NCBI GenBank assembly: GCA_937876095.1
Contig: CALFIE010000006.1
Location: forward strand, 1-64,000
DNA: 64,000 nucleotides
Source of the DNA: an uncultured Flavobacteriales bacterium
GTDB taxonomy: Bacteria; Bacteroidota; Bacteroidia; Flavobacteriales; Weeksellaceae
Reading direction: 5' to 3'
The notes under the pieces are model-generated. The model was given only the letters and a program-made list of their open reading frames with translations. It ran no database searches and had not been told where the DNA came from. A program made the position numbers and the translations under genes. Shown one piece after another: positions 11,445 to 19,441 of the stretch (position 1 is its first letter; each line of letters starts with the position of its first letter).

Positions 11445-11880
11445 GTCAAAATTTTTGCTACTAATAATAGCAGCTTTGGTTATTTCAAACGGTGTGCTTC
11501 TTTTTGGTTGGATAAATGGTCCAAAATCACATAAAGAACCACGAGAAATCATTATTAAAAAACTGCATTTTGATGATTCACAAATTGCTCAATATGAAAT
11601 ATTAATTTCACAACATCAAAAAAATATTCGTGAAAACGAAACTCAAATAAACCAATATCGAAAAGAACTATACCAACAACTCAACAATACTACCGATTCT
11701 GAAAAAAAACAAAACACTATATCAAAAATTGGGGAGCTACAAATGAAAGCCGAAAAAATCAATTTGGAACATTTTTTGGATATCAAAAAATTATGTAAAC
11801 CCAATCAAATGAAAGATTATGAATCATTAACCCAAGAATTAGCTAATTTATTTGGTCATAAAATGAAAAAACCACGATAA
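11437..11880 (+). CDS. CpxP/Spy/CnrX-like periplasmic protein
   Basis: A 147-residue protein anchored by an N-terminal helix (FLLLIIAALVISNGVLLFGW) with a helical, Gln/Lys/Glu-rich periplasmic body: SQIAQYEILISQHQKNIREN, then a Q-rich hairpin, then LCKPNQMKDYESLTQEL. This is the architecture of the Spy/CpxP/CnrX (heavy-metal resistance, LTXXQ-like) family, which senses metal or envelope stress. One cysteine and several histidines are present but no clear metal site can be assigned. The start overlaps the stop of the upstream gene by 8 bases, so the two are translationally coupled. Confidence 0.8.
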   Translation: MNKSKFLLLIIAALVISNGVLLFGWINGPKSHKEPREIIIKKLHFDDSQIAQYEILISQHQKNIRENETQINQYRKELYQQLNNTTDSEKKQNTISKIGELQMKAEKINLEHFLDIKKLCKPNQMKDYESLTQELANLFGHKMKKPR

Positions 11881-11945
11881 TTTTTCGATTTTCAAATCCT
11901 GCTTTAACTTAATTGAAATAATAAAATCAAAAAAATAAATACTAT

Positions 11946-13145
11946 ATGAATTACAAATTTTCGACGACGATTTTTGCTGGGCTTTTAGCATTAATTATCT
12001 ACTCTTGTTCCTCTGATTCTGTGATAGAAGGTACACCAACTACCGAAACCTATCCGAATGTATTGGCAACTTTTGGTAACAACATCAATCTAAGTAGTTT
12101 AGAAAATTACGCCAACCAAACGATTCCAAATTATATTACCAAAAATAATACAGGAACCAACCAAATTAGCGATAAAGGAGCAACTCTTGGTCGAGTTTTA
12201 TTTTATGATAAAAATTTATCTAAAAACAACACCATTTCTTGTGCAAGTTGCCACAAACAATCTTTGGCTTTTAGTGATAACGCCATTGCAAGTACAGGAG
12301 TAAACGGAACTACAGGAAGACATTCTATGCGATTAATCAACGCGAGATTTGCCAATGAAGCAAAATTTTTCTGGGACGAACGTGCAAGTTCACTAGAAGT
12401 GCAAACATCTATGCCAATACAAGACCACAAAGAAATGGGTTTCAGTGGTGCAGATGGCGACGAAAATTTGACTGCGCTCCTTACTAAATTACAGAATATT
12501 GGTTATTACAAAGAATTGTTCAAATTTGTATACGGAGATTCCAATGTAACGCAAGAACGTTTGCAAAATGCATTGGCACAATTTATAAGAAGTATACAAT
12601 CGTTCGATTCTAAATACGATGCAGGTAGAGCAGCTTCACCAAATGATCAGGTAAATTTCCCAAATTTCACTGCACAAGAAAACCAAGGAAAACAATTGTT
12701 TCTTGCCGCTCCTGTTTTTGATGCCAATAGCAATAGAACTGGTGGTGGTTTAGGTTGTGCTGGTTGTCACGCTGCACCAGAATTTGATATTGATCCAAAT
12801 ACGAGAAACAACGGAATTATTGGGAATATTTCCGGAACTGGTGGTATAGATATTACCAATACAAGAGCGCCAAGTTTACGAAATGTGACCAATGCAGCTG
12901 GTGTAGAAAACGGACCATTTATGCATACCGGAAATTTGGCGACTTTGCAAAATGCAATCGGACATTACGGAACCATCAATATTGCACCAGGTAATACCAA
13001 TCTAGATCCTAGACTTGCACCAAACGGAATTGGACAAAAACTCAATCTTACAGGTGCAGAAGTAAATGCAGTTATCGCATTCCTAAAGACTTTAGGTGGA
13101 ACAGACGTTTACACCAACAAAAAATGGGGAAATCCATTTCCATAA
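11946..13145 (+). CDS. Di-heme cytochrome-c peroxidase family lipoprotein (CCP/MauG type)
   Basis: A 399-residue exported c-type cytochrome that reduces hydrogen peroxide or carries out related di-heme oxidation. The N-terminus is a lipoprotein signal (ALIIYSC, lipidated C21). Heme sites are CASCH (C99, C102, H103) and CAGCH (C271, C274, H275); GPFMHTGNL (M326, H327) gives the conserved region after the second heme. It begins 65 bases after the CpxP-like gene on the same strand with no terminator between, and ends in a strong terminator, so it may be a member or target of the sigma factor operon. Flavobacterial relatives often act in periplasmic peroxide defence. Confidence 0.93.
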   Translation: MNYKFSTTIFAGLLALIIYSCSSDSVIEGTPTTETYPNVLATFGNNINLSSLENYANQTIPNYITKNNTGTNQISDKGATLGRVLFYDKNLSKNNTISCASCHKQSLAFSDNAIASTGVNGTTGRHSMRLINARFANEAKFFWDERASSLEVQTSMPIQDHKEMGFSGADGDENLTALLTKLQNIGYYKELFKFVYGDSNVTQERLQNALAQFIRSIQSFDSKYDAGRAASPNDQVNFPNFTAQENQGKQLFLAAPVFDANSNRTGGGLGCAGCHAAPEFDIDPNTRNNGIIGNISGTGGIDITNTRAPSLRNVTNAAGVENGPFMHTGNLATLQNAIGHYGTINIAPGNTNLDPRLAPNGIGQKLNLTGAEVNAVIAFLKTLGGTDVYTNKKWGNPFP

Positions 13146-13166
13146 TAGTTTTATTTAATTAAAATA

Positions 13167-13204
13167 AAAATCACCTCAATAGAATTTTTGAGGTGATTTT
13201 TTCA
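13167..13204 (+). terminator. Rho-independent terminator after the cytochrome peroxidase gene
   Basis: AAAATCACCTCA (13167-13178) pairs perfectly with TGAGGTGATTTT (13189-13200), followed by T residues. Confidence 0.85.
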
Positions 13205-13305
13205 TTAATGAAAAGAAATAACATTCAAGCAACAAAATAATTTTAGTACATTGGCTCAATATTTGAAATAACAAATACCAATAATTTTTTTAAAATTAAA
13301 AAACT

Positions 13306-13995
13306 ATGAAAAAATACCTTATTTCTGCAACATTGCTTTTGAGTTCAGGAGCATTTATTGTAACTACTACGCAATCTTGTACTGCATTAGCATCTTCATC
13401 TGTAGGTTTAACCATATTGAAACAAATTTTATTGGGTGGAATCTCCAAAGGTGTAAGTATTTTTAGTGATAAAAATAGCTTTTTAGCCAACCAACTGATA
13501 GATGCAGCAATGCCGCAAAAACTAAAAGATGTAAACTCCACTTTAGAAAAACTAGGACTCAGTAATTTGGTAGCCAAAGAAAAAGATTACATTGCACAAG
13601 CTGCCTCTTTTACGGTAACTACAGCACAACCAATTTTGGAAAATGCCGTAAATAATTTAACACCAGAAGATGCGGCAAAAATTGCACAAGGTGGAACTGG
13701 TGCAGCAACTCAATTGCTTAAAGAAAGAACCGCAACTCAATTGATGGCGGCAATTTCACCAAAAGTAGAGTCTAAACTAAATGAATTTGGAATCGTAAAA
13801 ACGCTGAATACTGCATTAGCAGGAAGCAATATGCTCGGTTCACTTTTAGGTGGTAGTTCTAGTTCTAGCAGTTCATTAACTGGTGGTCTTAGCAAATTTG
13901 CTTCAGAACAAATGGTAAATGGACTTTTCGCCATCATACAAAATAGCGAAACCAACAACGCTAGCAAAATTATGGGAGCTTTAGGTGTAAAATAA
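13306..13995 (+). CDS. DUF4197-family exported protein
   Basis: A 229-residue protein with an N-terminal export signal ending TTTQSC (possible lipidation at C25). The body matches DUF4197: GLTILKQILLGGISKGV near the start, then AMPQKLKDVNSTLEKLG, TPEDAAKIAQGGTGAATQLL and KTLNTALAGSNML. A run of serines (about residues 185-191) and glycines precedes the C-terminal helix. Function unknown. It stands alone, flanked by terminators on both sides. The family often lies near redox or stress genes, but nothing in this sequence shows a role. Confidence 0.88.
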   Translation: MKKYLISATLLLSSGAFIVTTTQSCTALASSSVGLTILKQILLGGISKGVSIFSDKNSFLANQLIDAAMPQKLKDVNSTLEKLGLSNLVAKEKDYIAQAASFTVTTAQPILENAVNNLTPEDAAKIAQGGTGAATQLLKERTATQLMAAISPKVESKLNEFGIVKTLNTALAGSNMLGSLLGGSSSSSSSLTGGLSKFASEQMVNGLFAIIQNSETNNASKIMGALGVK

Positions 13996-14024
13996 AAAAG
14001 TCTAAAATATTTAATTAACTTTGG

Positions 14025-14057
14025 GTTTCCGAAATTTTTTTTCGGAAACTTTTTTTA
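14025..14057 (+). terminator. Terminator after the DUF4197 gene
   Basis: GTTTCCGAA (14025-14033) pairs with TTCGGAAAC (14041-14049), followed by a run of T. Confidence 0.85.
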
Positions 14058-14080
14058 TCATCTTTAAAAACAAAAAAATA

Positions 14081-14386
14081 ATGGACATTATAGGTGGAAA
14101 ACCAGAGCAAAATCCTGACGATTTTTATAAATCGTTGAAAGAAAAACTAGAAACTACACACCAATTTCCCGAAGATTTTCTCTTCAAATTCATTATCACC
14201 AGTAGTTCCGAAAAAATTTCTGAAATTTTGCGTGTTTTTGATGGTCTTAATTTCACCTTTACCAATCGCGAAAGCAGCAAAGCAAAATACACGTCTTGTA
14301 ACATCAATTGTTTTGTGCTAGATGCAGACCAAGTAATCCGACTCTACCAAGAAGTTGGTAAAATAGAGGGCGTAATAATGCTCTAA
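14081..14386 (+). CDS. DUF493 (YbeD-like) family protein
   Basis: A small cytoplasmic protein of 101 residues with the YbeD/DUF493 ferredoxin-like fold pattern: NPDDFYKSLKEKL, FPEDFLFKFI, and the C-terminal half with VIRLYQEVGKIEGVIML. The open frame extends 20 codons further upstream but that part covers the terminator hairpin of the preceding gene; MDIIGGKPEQ at 14081 is the credible start. It lies 50 bases before the TIGR01777 gene on the same strand. Function of the family is not established; in enterobacteria it is near lipoate genes. Confidence 0.87.
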   Translation: MDIIGGKPEQNPDDFYKSLKEKLETTHQFPEDFLFKFIITSSSEKISEILRVFDGLNFTFTNRESSKAKYTSCNINCFVLDADQVIRLYQEVGKIEGVIML

Positions 14387-14436
14387 TTTCTTTCTTAAAA
14401 AAATCTAAAAAAAACGCATTTTTTTAATTCAATTGA

Positions 14437-15330
14437 ATGAAAATACTAATTTCAGGAGCAAAAGGTTTGATTGGACAATATTTGGTGCAAAAACTCACCG
14501 AAAAAGGTCATTCTGTAAACATTCTGACCAGAAAAAAAACTGGTAAACCCAATGAATTTCGGTGGGATCCTGCAAAAAATTATATAGAAGACGATGCTTT
14601 TCTTGGGGTGCAAGCAATTATACATTTGGCTGGAGCAAGTATTGCCAAAAAATGGACAAGTTCATACAAAGAAGAACTCTACACCAGCAGAATAAATGGC
14701 GCACATTTAATCAAAAAATATTGCGAAAAACACCACATTCGTCCATTGGTTTATATTTCTGCATCGGGAACCAACTATTACGGAACCTTCACTTCACCTG
14801 TAATTTTGGCTGAAGATTCTGGAATGGTACAGCAAGATTTTTTAGCCAAATTATGTGCAGATTGGGAACAGTCTGCTGCAGATTTTTCGGGAATTGCTGA
14901 TAGAATTGTTTGCATAAGAACAGCAATGGTTTTAGCAAAAAAAGGAGGAGGTTTCCCAAGATTACAGAAAATCATCAATTACAATTTAGGATCTGCAATT
15001 GGTACCGGAACCCAATGGATGAACTGGATTCACATAGATGATTTGGTAAATATCTACTTATTTACACTGGAAAATCCCAGTATTTCTGGTGCGTACAACG
15101 CAGTTGCAGATGAATTTCTTACCAATGAAGAACTGATGCGAAAATTAGCAAAAAACGCCCACAAAAAATTTCTACCCTTAAAAATTCCTACTTTTGTAAT
15201 GAAAAAAATGTTCGGTGAAATGTCCGGAATCTTGTTGCAAGGTTCCAGAGTGTCGAATGAAAAAATAAAATCCAAAGGTTTCGAATTCAAATACAAAACA
15301 CTGGATTTTGCATTGGCAGATTTAACCTAA
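14437..15330 (+). CDS. TIGR01777-family NAD(P)-binding epimerase-like protein (YfcH-like)
   Basis: An extended short-chain dehydrogenase of 297 residues. The nucleotide-binding motif ISGAKGLIGQYL is at residues 4-15; family hallmarks are FRWDP, IIHLAGASIAKKWT, SASGTNYYG and the C-terminal DUF1731 part (PTFVMKKMFGEMSGILLQGS). The substrate is unknown for the family. The last 9 bases overlap the end of the convergent ArsC-like gene. Confidence 0.92.
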   Translation: MKILISGAKGLIGQYLVQKLTEKGHSVNILTRKKTGKPNEFRWDPAKNYIEDDAFLGVQAIIHLAGASIAKKWTSSYKEELYTSRINGAHLIKKYCEKHHIRPLVYISASGTNYYGTFTSPVILAEDSGMVQQDFLAKLCADWEQSAADFSGIADRIVCIRTAMVLAKKGGGFPRLQKIINYNLGSAIGTGTQWMNWIHIDDLVNIYLFTLENPSISGAYNAVADEFLTNEELMRKLAKNAHKKFLPLKIPTFVMKKMFGEMSGILLQGSRVSNEKIKSKGFEFKYKTLDFALADLT

Positions 15331-15666
15331 TAAAGCCTCGATTGCTACAATTTCTCTTGCAATAATTGCGCTATTATTTATAATCAGAATCGGTCTTTGC
15401 ATCAAAATTGGGTAATTTGCCAAAATTGCAATTAGATCTTGCTCAGAATAGTTACTACATGAGAATTTTTCTGTCCAGACTGGCTCATTTTTTCTGATAA
15501 TTTGGTGAACACTCAGTTGTAACTGCGCTAGAAGTAGCTCTATTTCTTGCTCATTCAGTGGATTTTCTAGGTAATTTCTTACTTGGAAGGTGATTTTTTT
15601 CTCCTCCAAAAATTCTAATGCACAATTGGATTTAGAACAAGTTCCGTTGTATAAAAGCGTAATCAT
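15322..15666 (-). CDS. ArsC-family (arsenate reductase-like, YfgD-like) protein
   Basis: A 114-residue thioredoxin-fold protein. It begins MITLLYNGTCSKSNCALEFL, with the family cysteine at C10, and contains RNYLENPLNEQEI, ILANYPILMQRPILI and the C-terminal helix. These match the glutaredoxin-linked ArsC/YfgD family. No ars transporter or ArsR regulator is nearby, so a general redox role is as likely as arsenate reduction. Its 3' end overlaps the convergent TIGR01777 gene by 9 bases, and the 5' side is a heptanucleotide repeat. Confidence 0.85.
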   Translation of the reverse strand: MITLLYNGTCSKSNCALEFLEEKKITFQVRNYLENPLNEQEIELLLAQLQLSVHQIIRKNEPVWTEKFSCSNYSEQDLIAILANYPILMQRPILIINNSAIIAREIVAIEALLG

Positions 15667-15670
15667 TATT

Positions 15671-15740
15671 AAGAAATAAGAAAAAAGATTAAAGATTAAA
15701 GACTAAATCTTACATATTAAAGACTAATGACTAGAATTAT
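15671..15740. repeat. Degenerate tandem heptanucleotide repeat
   Basis: Ten units in perfect 7-base phase fill the spacer between the ArsC-like and kinase genes: AAGAAAT, AAGAAAA, AAGATTA, AAGATTA, AAGACTA, AATCTTA, CATATTA, AAGACTA, ATGACTA, GAATTAT. Confidence 0.75.
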
Positions 15741-15748
15741 TTTTTTTA

Positions 15749-16363
15749 CTAAAAAAGTCCGTGAAGTGCCGTATCTATTTTCTCTAAAATAGTTCCGAAA
15801 TCTTCGGGTCTTTCTACGAAATCCAAATCATCTACTTCTATGATCAGTAATTTACCTTCTTGATAATTAGAAATCCATTTCTCGTATTTCTGGTTGAGTT
15901 TAGAGAGGTATTCTATAGAAATCGAAGCCTCATATTCTCTACCACGTTTGTAAATTTTCTTTACCAAATTTGGGACATCTGATTTCAAATAAATCAATAA
16001 ATCAGGCGCAGAAACGAAACTTTTCATCAGGTTAAAAACCGAAGAATAATTGTTGAAATCACGATTGGTTAACAGATTCATATCATTCAGATTTTCTGCA
16101 AAAATATGGGCATCTTCGTAAATCGTTCGATCTTGTATGATATTTTTACCACTTTCGCGGATTTCTTTTACCTGCCGAAATCTGCTTCCCAGAAAATAAA
16201 TCTGCAAGGCAAAACTCCATTTGCTCATATCTGCGTAGAAATCCTCGAGATACGGGTTGTGATCTACGTCTTCAAATTGCGCATCCCAACCATAATGTTT
16301 TGCCAACATCGTGGTGAGCGTAGTTTTTCCGGCACCTATATTTCCTGTAATTGCAATGTGCAT
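15749..16363 (-). CDS. Deoxynucleoside kinase (deoxyadenosine/deoxyguanosine kinase family)
   Basis: A 204-residue cytoplasmic kinase that phosphorylates deoxynucleosides with ATP for dNTP salvage. The P-loop GNIGAGKTTL is at residues 7-16; the family motif IQDRTIYEDAHIFA follows near residue 75, and a lid-like segment KRGREYEASI near 155. The length and motifs are those of the dNK/TK2-like family. The C-terminal part (GKLLIIEVDDLDFVERPED) is normal. Exact base preference cannot be read. It is flanked on both sides by heptanucleotide repeats. Confidence 0.92.
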   Translation of the reverse strand: MHIAITGNIGAGKTTLTTMLAKHYGWDAQFEDVDHNPYLEDFYADMSKWSFALQIYFLGSRFRQVKEIRESGKNIIQDRTIYEDAHIFAENLNDMNLLTNRDFNNYSSVFNLMKSFVSAPDLLIYLKSDVPNLVKKIYKRGREYEASISIEYLSKLNQKYEKWISNYQEGKLLIIEVDDLDFVERPEDFGTILEKIDTALHGLF

Positions 16364-16380
16364 CTTTCTAAATAAATAAT

Positions 16381-16457
16381 AATTGATGAATCTTTACTAA
16401 CTGACTGATGATTATTTAATCAGGATAAATCAATTATCATTAATCAAATATCATTTA
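16381..16457. repeat. Degenerate tandem heptanucleotide repeat
   Basis: Clear units at 16430-16457 are TCAATTA, TCATTAA, TCAAATA, TCATTTA; weaker units in the same 7-base phase extend back to about 16381 (AATTGAT, GAATCTT, TACTAAC, TGACTGA, TGATTAT, TTAATCA, GGATAAA). The repeat runs into the stop codon of the next gene. Confidence 0.6.
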
Positions 16458-17213
16458 TGGTTTGTAAAGATAAAGTTTGTTACTGATGATTACAAAATAT
16501 GCGGTCGAGTTTTTATCCACAATCATAGATTTATCAGTATTGAAGACCTTTTTCAGCGAGTTATTTTTCCAAAGGGAAATCGTGTCTTTGCTAAAAACCA
16601 AAATTTGCTCATTTTCCCGACGAAGTTTTTTGGCGTTTGCAACTGGTGATTCTTGCAGAATTTTCCCATCAAAATCCAAAATTTTGAAGGAATTTTCGGT
16701 GAGGAGATAGATTTTTCGCTCGAAGACCAAAAAATCTACTACTTCATCAAAATTAATGGATAAAGGATAAGAATTGATGATGATATCATCTCTGTAATTG
16801 TATTGCACGAGTGTTTTAGTACTCTCATTCAGCAACCAAACTTGCTGTAAATCTTCGGTATAAGCTGCGCTCACAAAACCAAATTTTTGGCGGAAATCTA
16901 TTTTCTGAATTTCTACCAAATTTTGATCCAGAAATTTAAGTTCTTGTGCATTGGCAGAAAACAGCACGATATTGAGTGGATTTTGCACATCTTGCACTCG
17001 AAAAGGAACCGTCATCATGGTTTTACCAAGTTGTTTTCCTACGGAATCGTATTTGGTAAAGCTGAAATCTCGATTTTTGTAGAGGTAGATATTCCCATAA
17101 TCATCTGCAAAGAAATCTTTGGTTTCCCGTAATTTCAGGGAATCAAAAGGTAGCATTTTCTGTCCCGAAATGGTGCAGAAAAGAAAAAGTAATATGATTT
17201 GTAGGGATTTCAA
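16455..17213 (-). CDS. Secreted protein of unknown function, probable beta-propeller
   Basis: No family is recognised. A 252-residue protein with a signal peptide (MKSLQIILLFLFCTISGQ) and a body of repeated beta segments such as FFADDYGNIYLYKNRDFSFT, QVWLLNESTKTLVQY and KIYLLTENSFKIL, suggesting a propeller. The start codon is TTG; the next Met (KMLPFD) would remove the signal peptide, so TTG is preferred. It begins 3 bases after the RelE-type toxin gene stop on the same strand and may be co-transcribed with it. Confidence 0.75.
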   Translation of the reverse strand: MKSLQIILLFLFCTISGQKMLPFDSLKLRETKDFFADDYGNIYLYKNRDFSFTKYDSVGKQLGKTMMTVPFRVQDVQNPLNIVLFSANAQELKFLDQNLVEIQKIDFRQKFGFVSAAYTEDLQQVWLLNESTKTLVQYNYRDDIIINSYPLSINFDEVVDFLVFERKIYLLTENSFKILDFDGKILQESPVANAKKLRRENEQILVFSKDTISLWKNNSLKKVFNTDKSMIVDKNSTAYFVIISNKLYLYKP

Positions 17214-17215
17214 AC

Positions 17216-17512
17216 TTAAAGCTCTAAGGTGTCTAGATTTCTACGATTGTCTCTAATAGCCACCAAAATATGTACCGATTTTTCAATGATGGTAAAATAC
17301 AACGAAAAGTTTTCTAAAACGACTACTCTTCTTACATTTCTGTAGGCAGTTTCAGAACCAATGAAAGGGTTGATTTCTAATAAGTTTTCGAACCGAAGAA
17401 TTTCATCTAAAATTTTGTTGGAATAAGAAAAAGATTGGTTATGTTCATTCCAAAATTTCAAAATTTCGGATTGTTGCAAAATAGCATTATTTGACCAAAT
17501 TATTTGAAACAT
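17216..17512 (-). CDS. RelE/ParE-family toxin
   Basis: A 98-residue protein with the RelE/ParE pattern: FQIIWSNNAILQQSEILKFW at the N-terminus, a second helix SYSNKILDEILRFENLL, then RRVVVLENFSLYFTI and VHILVAIRDNRRN. Its start lies inside the last codons of the upstream small gene (13-base overlap), which is the usual antitoxin-toxin arrangement. ParE-type members poison gyrase, RelE-type cleave mRNA; which applies is not clear. It appears intact. Confidence 0.87.
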   Translation of the reverse strand: MFQIIWSNNAILQQSEILKFWNEHNQSFSYSNKILDEILRFENLLEINPFIGSETAYRNVRRVVVLENFSLYFTIIEKSVHILVAIRDNRRNLDTLEL

Positions 17513-17724
17513 TGCATAAAAATTTGGTGCGCTTCTTCTTTGGTTTTGGTTTCGCCTTTCTCTATATTTTCAAAACCTTGGTCAACCAATTTTTTTTCAA
17601 AATCAGTAAGTTCAACTATGTTTTTTGATTTTTCTAAAGAAAATTTTATTTTCATTTCTTCTAAAAAAGCTTTCACTGCAGAAAACTGATTTGCATTTTC
17701 GGGGAAAATCAAAATAGAATCCAT
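17500..17724 (-). CDS. Antitoxin-like small protein (DUF2683-like) of the RelE/ParE pair
   Basis: A 74-residue acidic/basic helical protein starting MDSILIFPENANQFSAVKAF and ending HQIFMQCFK. It resembles the small DUF2683-type proteins that precede RelE/ParE toxins in Bacteroidota. It overlaps the toxin gene by 13 bases. No DNA-binding motif is obvious in it, so autoregulation is not shown; it has a good promoter just upstream. Confidence 0.8.
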   Translation of the reverse strand: MDSILIFPENANQFSAVKAFLEEMKIKFSLEKSKNIVELTDFEKKLVDQGFENIEKGETKTKEEAHQIFMQCFK

Positions 17725-17740
17725 TTTATTAAATTTTAAT

Positions 17741-17766
17741 CAAATATAGCACATTTCTTTATACAA
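17741..17766 (-). promoter_or_regulatory. Promoter of the RelE-type toxin-antitoxin operon
   Basis: Minus-strand TATATTTG (17748-17741) lies 17 bases before the antitoxin ATG; TTG (17766-17764) is 15 bases further upstream, a slightly short spacing. Confidence 0.5.
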
Positions 17767-17793
17767 AAAAAGCGCTCCAAAAAAGGAACGCTT
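17764..17793 (-). terminator. Terminator after the glutaminyl cyclase gene
   Basis: AAGCGCTCC / GGAACGCTT inverted repeat with one mismatch around a loop of A; on the minus strand it is followed by a T run. It abuts the promoter of the next operon. Confidence 0.75.
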
Positions 17794-17814
17794 ATATCAT
17801 TATTAAAGAAACAT

Positions 17815-18843
17815 CTACTTAACTGCAATTTCATAAATTTTGCTCCAGTTTTTACCTGTTACGAGCATATTGTCACCTTTGAAGGTGATTCCGTTGAGTA
17901 CATTTTCTTTATCTTCGTTTAAAGGAATTTTATTTACAATTTCACTCAAATCAATTTTGCCAACTACTTCTCCGTTTTGTGGATTAATTTTCAAAATAAT
18001 CGGTTTATGCCAAACATTGGCGTACAAAAATCCTTGGTGATATTCTAATTCGTTTAGTTGGTCATACACTTCAGAATTTCCTGCAACAGAAATGTATTTT
18101 AACATTTTAGAAGGATCATTTGGATCCAGAAAATAGATATTTTTGGTTCCGTCGTCTGCAATCAGGTTTTTGCCATCAGTAGTCATTCCCCAACCTTCGT
18201 TCATCACATTTGGATTTTTAAATTGTCCCAATAATTTAAAAGAATTTTTATCGTAGATATAGCCAATTTTGGTTTGATAAGTTAATTGATATATTTTATC
18301 TCCAAAAATAGAAATCCCTTCTGAAAAAATAGAATCTGGCTGTTTTGCCTGCATCAAAGGATTTGTAGAACCAAGTGTATATTTTATTAAACGAGATTTT
18401 CCTTCTTGACCGATACTTTCGTAGATGGTATTTCCTTCTAATAGAAAACCTTCTGTAAAATAAGAGGTATCGTGAGGATATTCTTTTACCACTTCATAAG
18501 ACATTTTGGCTTCAGGATTTTTAGCAAAAACATTGATGGTTGCATCTTGATTGAGGACTTTCCCATCTTTTTTGGTAATGTTGAAAGTGATTGCATTGTC
18601 GCCCAAAGTAAAAAATTTGGAATCTACCACCAATTCAGAAGTTTCTTTGTCACCAAAACTGATGGTGATTTTTTCGGCATTTTCGGTAACTTCTTTTGGG
18701 AGCACCAATTTATCGCCGAAATGGTAACCTTTCGATTCCATAGACGTGTTGTAATCGCTGAGTGAATTTAGAATTTCTTTGTCTTTGTTACACGAAACTA
18801 CAAGTAAAAGTGCAAAAAGTGCCAGTAAAAAGTGTTTTTTCAT
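17815..18843 (-). CDS. Glutaminyl-peptide cyclotransferase (type I-like, beta-propeller) lipoprotein
   Basis: This enzyme converts N-terminal Gln of exported proteins to pyroglutamate. The N-terminus is a lipoprotein signal (LLLVVSCNKDK). An extra domain of about 100 residues precedes the five-bladed propeller typical of glutamine cyclotransferases: YPHDTSYFTEGFLLEGN, ESIGQEGKSRLIKY, SEGISIFGDKIYQLTYQ, NEGWGMTTDGKNLIADDGT, NELEYHQGFLYANVWHKP and VLNGITFKGDNMLVTGK. Many Bacteroidota export signals leave an N-terminal Gln after cleavage (FAQ or FSQ), as several proteins here do, so such an enzyme fits the envelope. Confidence 0.9.
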   Translation of the reverse strand: MKKHFLLALFALLLVVSCNKDKEILNSLSDYNTSMESKGYHFGDKLVLPKEVTENAEKITISFGDKETSELVVDSKFFTLGDNAITFNITKKDGKVLNQDATINVFAKNPEAKMSYEVVKEYPHDTSYFTEGFLLEGNTIYESIGQEGKSRLIKYTLGSTNPLMQAKQPDSIFSEGISIFGDKIYQLTYQTKIGYIYDKNSFKLLGQFKNPNVMNEGWGMTTDGKNLIADDGTKNIYFLDPNDPSKMLKYISVAGNSEVYDQLNELEYHQGFLYANVWHKPIILKINPQNGEVVGKIDLSEIVNKIPLNEDKENVLNGITFKGDNMLVTGKNWSKIYEIAVK

Positions 18844-18892
18844 CGTTTATATTTTTCAAAAAAAGAAATTACAATGTTTTGAGGGCAAAACT

Positions 18893-18929
18893 ACAAAAAA
18901 AGCATCATTTTTTGGTGAAAAATGATGCC
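18893..18929 (-). terminator. Terminator after the SRPBCC gene
   Basis: GCATCATTTTTT and AAAAATGATGC form a stem; on the minus strand a T run follows (18901-18893). Confidence 0.75.
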
Positions 18930-18953
18930 TTCAATTTGTTAAAAAATATTAAA

Positions 18954-19379
18954 TTAATTCTCTACGAAATTCTTCAAAGATTTGCCTACAATTTCAGACC
19001 AACCTTGCTCAAAACTTTCGTGATAAAAATCCTGACCAAGATGGTGAAATGTATCTAAACCTTTATGTGTCAATGTAACCATTGTTCCTCCGTTTTCCTC
19101 GGTAAGTTCCCATTTTACGAGCGATTTTCCTTTAGAAAGTTCTGGATATTCCCAAGAATATTTTAATTTTTCGGTGGGAATCACATCTATCACTTCACAA
19201 TGATGGTGGTATTGTTTCTTGTCTCCTGGTTCATAAAAACTAAAATTATTGCCAATTTCTGGTTTAAAATCTGGTATATCGAAATACCAATTTTTCAAGG
19301 AATCTTGGTTGGTAAGTGCGCTCCAAACTTTCTCAACAGGCGCATCTACTTTTACGCTTACTTGTACATTGTCGTGCAT
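18954..19379 (-). CDS. SRPBCC/AHSA1-family protein
   Basis: A 141-residue helix-grip (START-like) protein: MHDNVQVSVKVDAPVEKVWS, LTNQDSLKNWYFDIPDF, LKYSWEYPELSKGKSLVKW, and a C-terminal helix SFEQGWSEIVGKSLKNFVE. This is the AHSA1/SRPBCC pattern, a hydrophobic-ligand binding fold of unknown ligand. The open frame extends 19 codons upstream, but the extra part has no family match; the ATG at 19379 begins the conserved fold. It follows the NAD(P)-binding gene by 62 bases on the same strand, probably one operon. Confidence 0.85.
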   Translation of the reverse strand: MHDNVQVSVKVDAPVEKVWSALTNQDSLKNWYFDIPDFKPEIGNNFSFYEPGDKKQYHHHCEVIDVIPTEKLKYSWEYPELSKGKSLVKWELTEENGGTMVTLTHKGLDTFHHLGQDFYHESFEQGWSEIVGKSLKNFVEN

Positions 19380-19441
19380 GATTTTCAATTTTTTATTAGT
19401 ACCTAAAGTTAAGCAAGTTTTTTCAGAAACTGCCAAAATTT

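Noticed and set aside
14016..14023. TAACTTTG as a promoter for the DUF493 gene
   Set aside because: The terminator hairpin of the preceding gene begins two bases later, so a transcript from here would start inside the terminator; treated as a chance match.
15322..15666. Arsenic-resistance locus
   Set aside because: Only an ArsC-like protein is present, without regulator or efflux genes.
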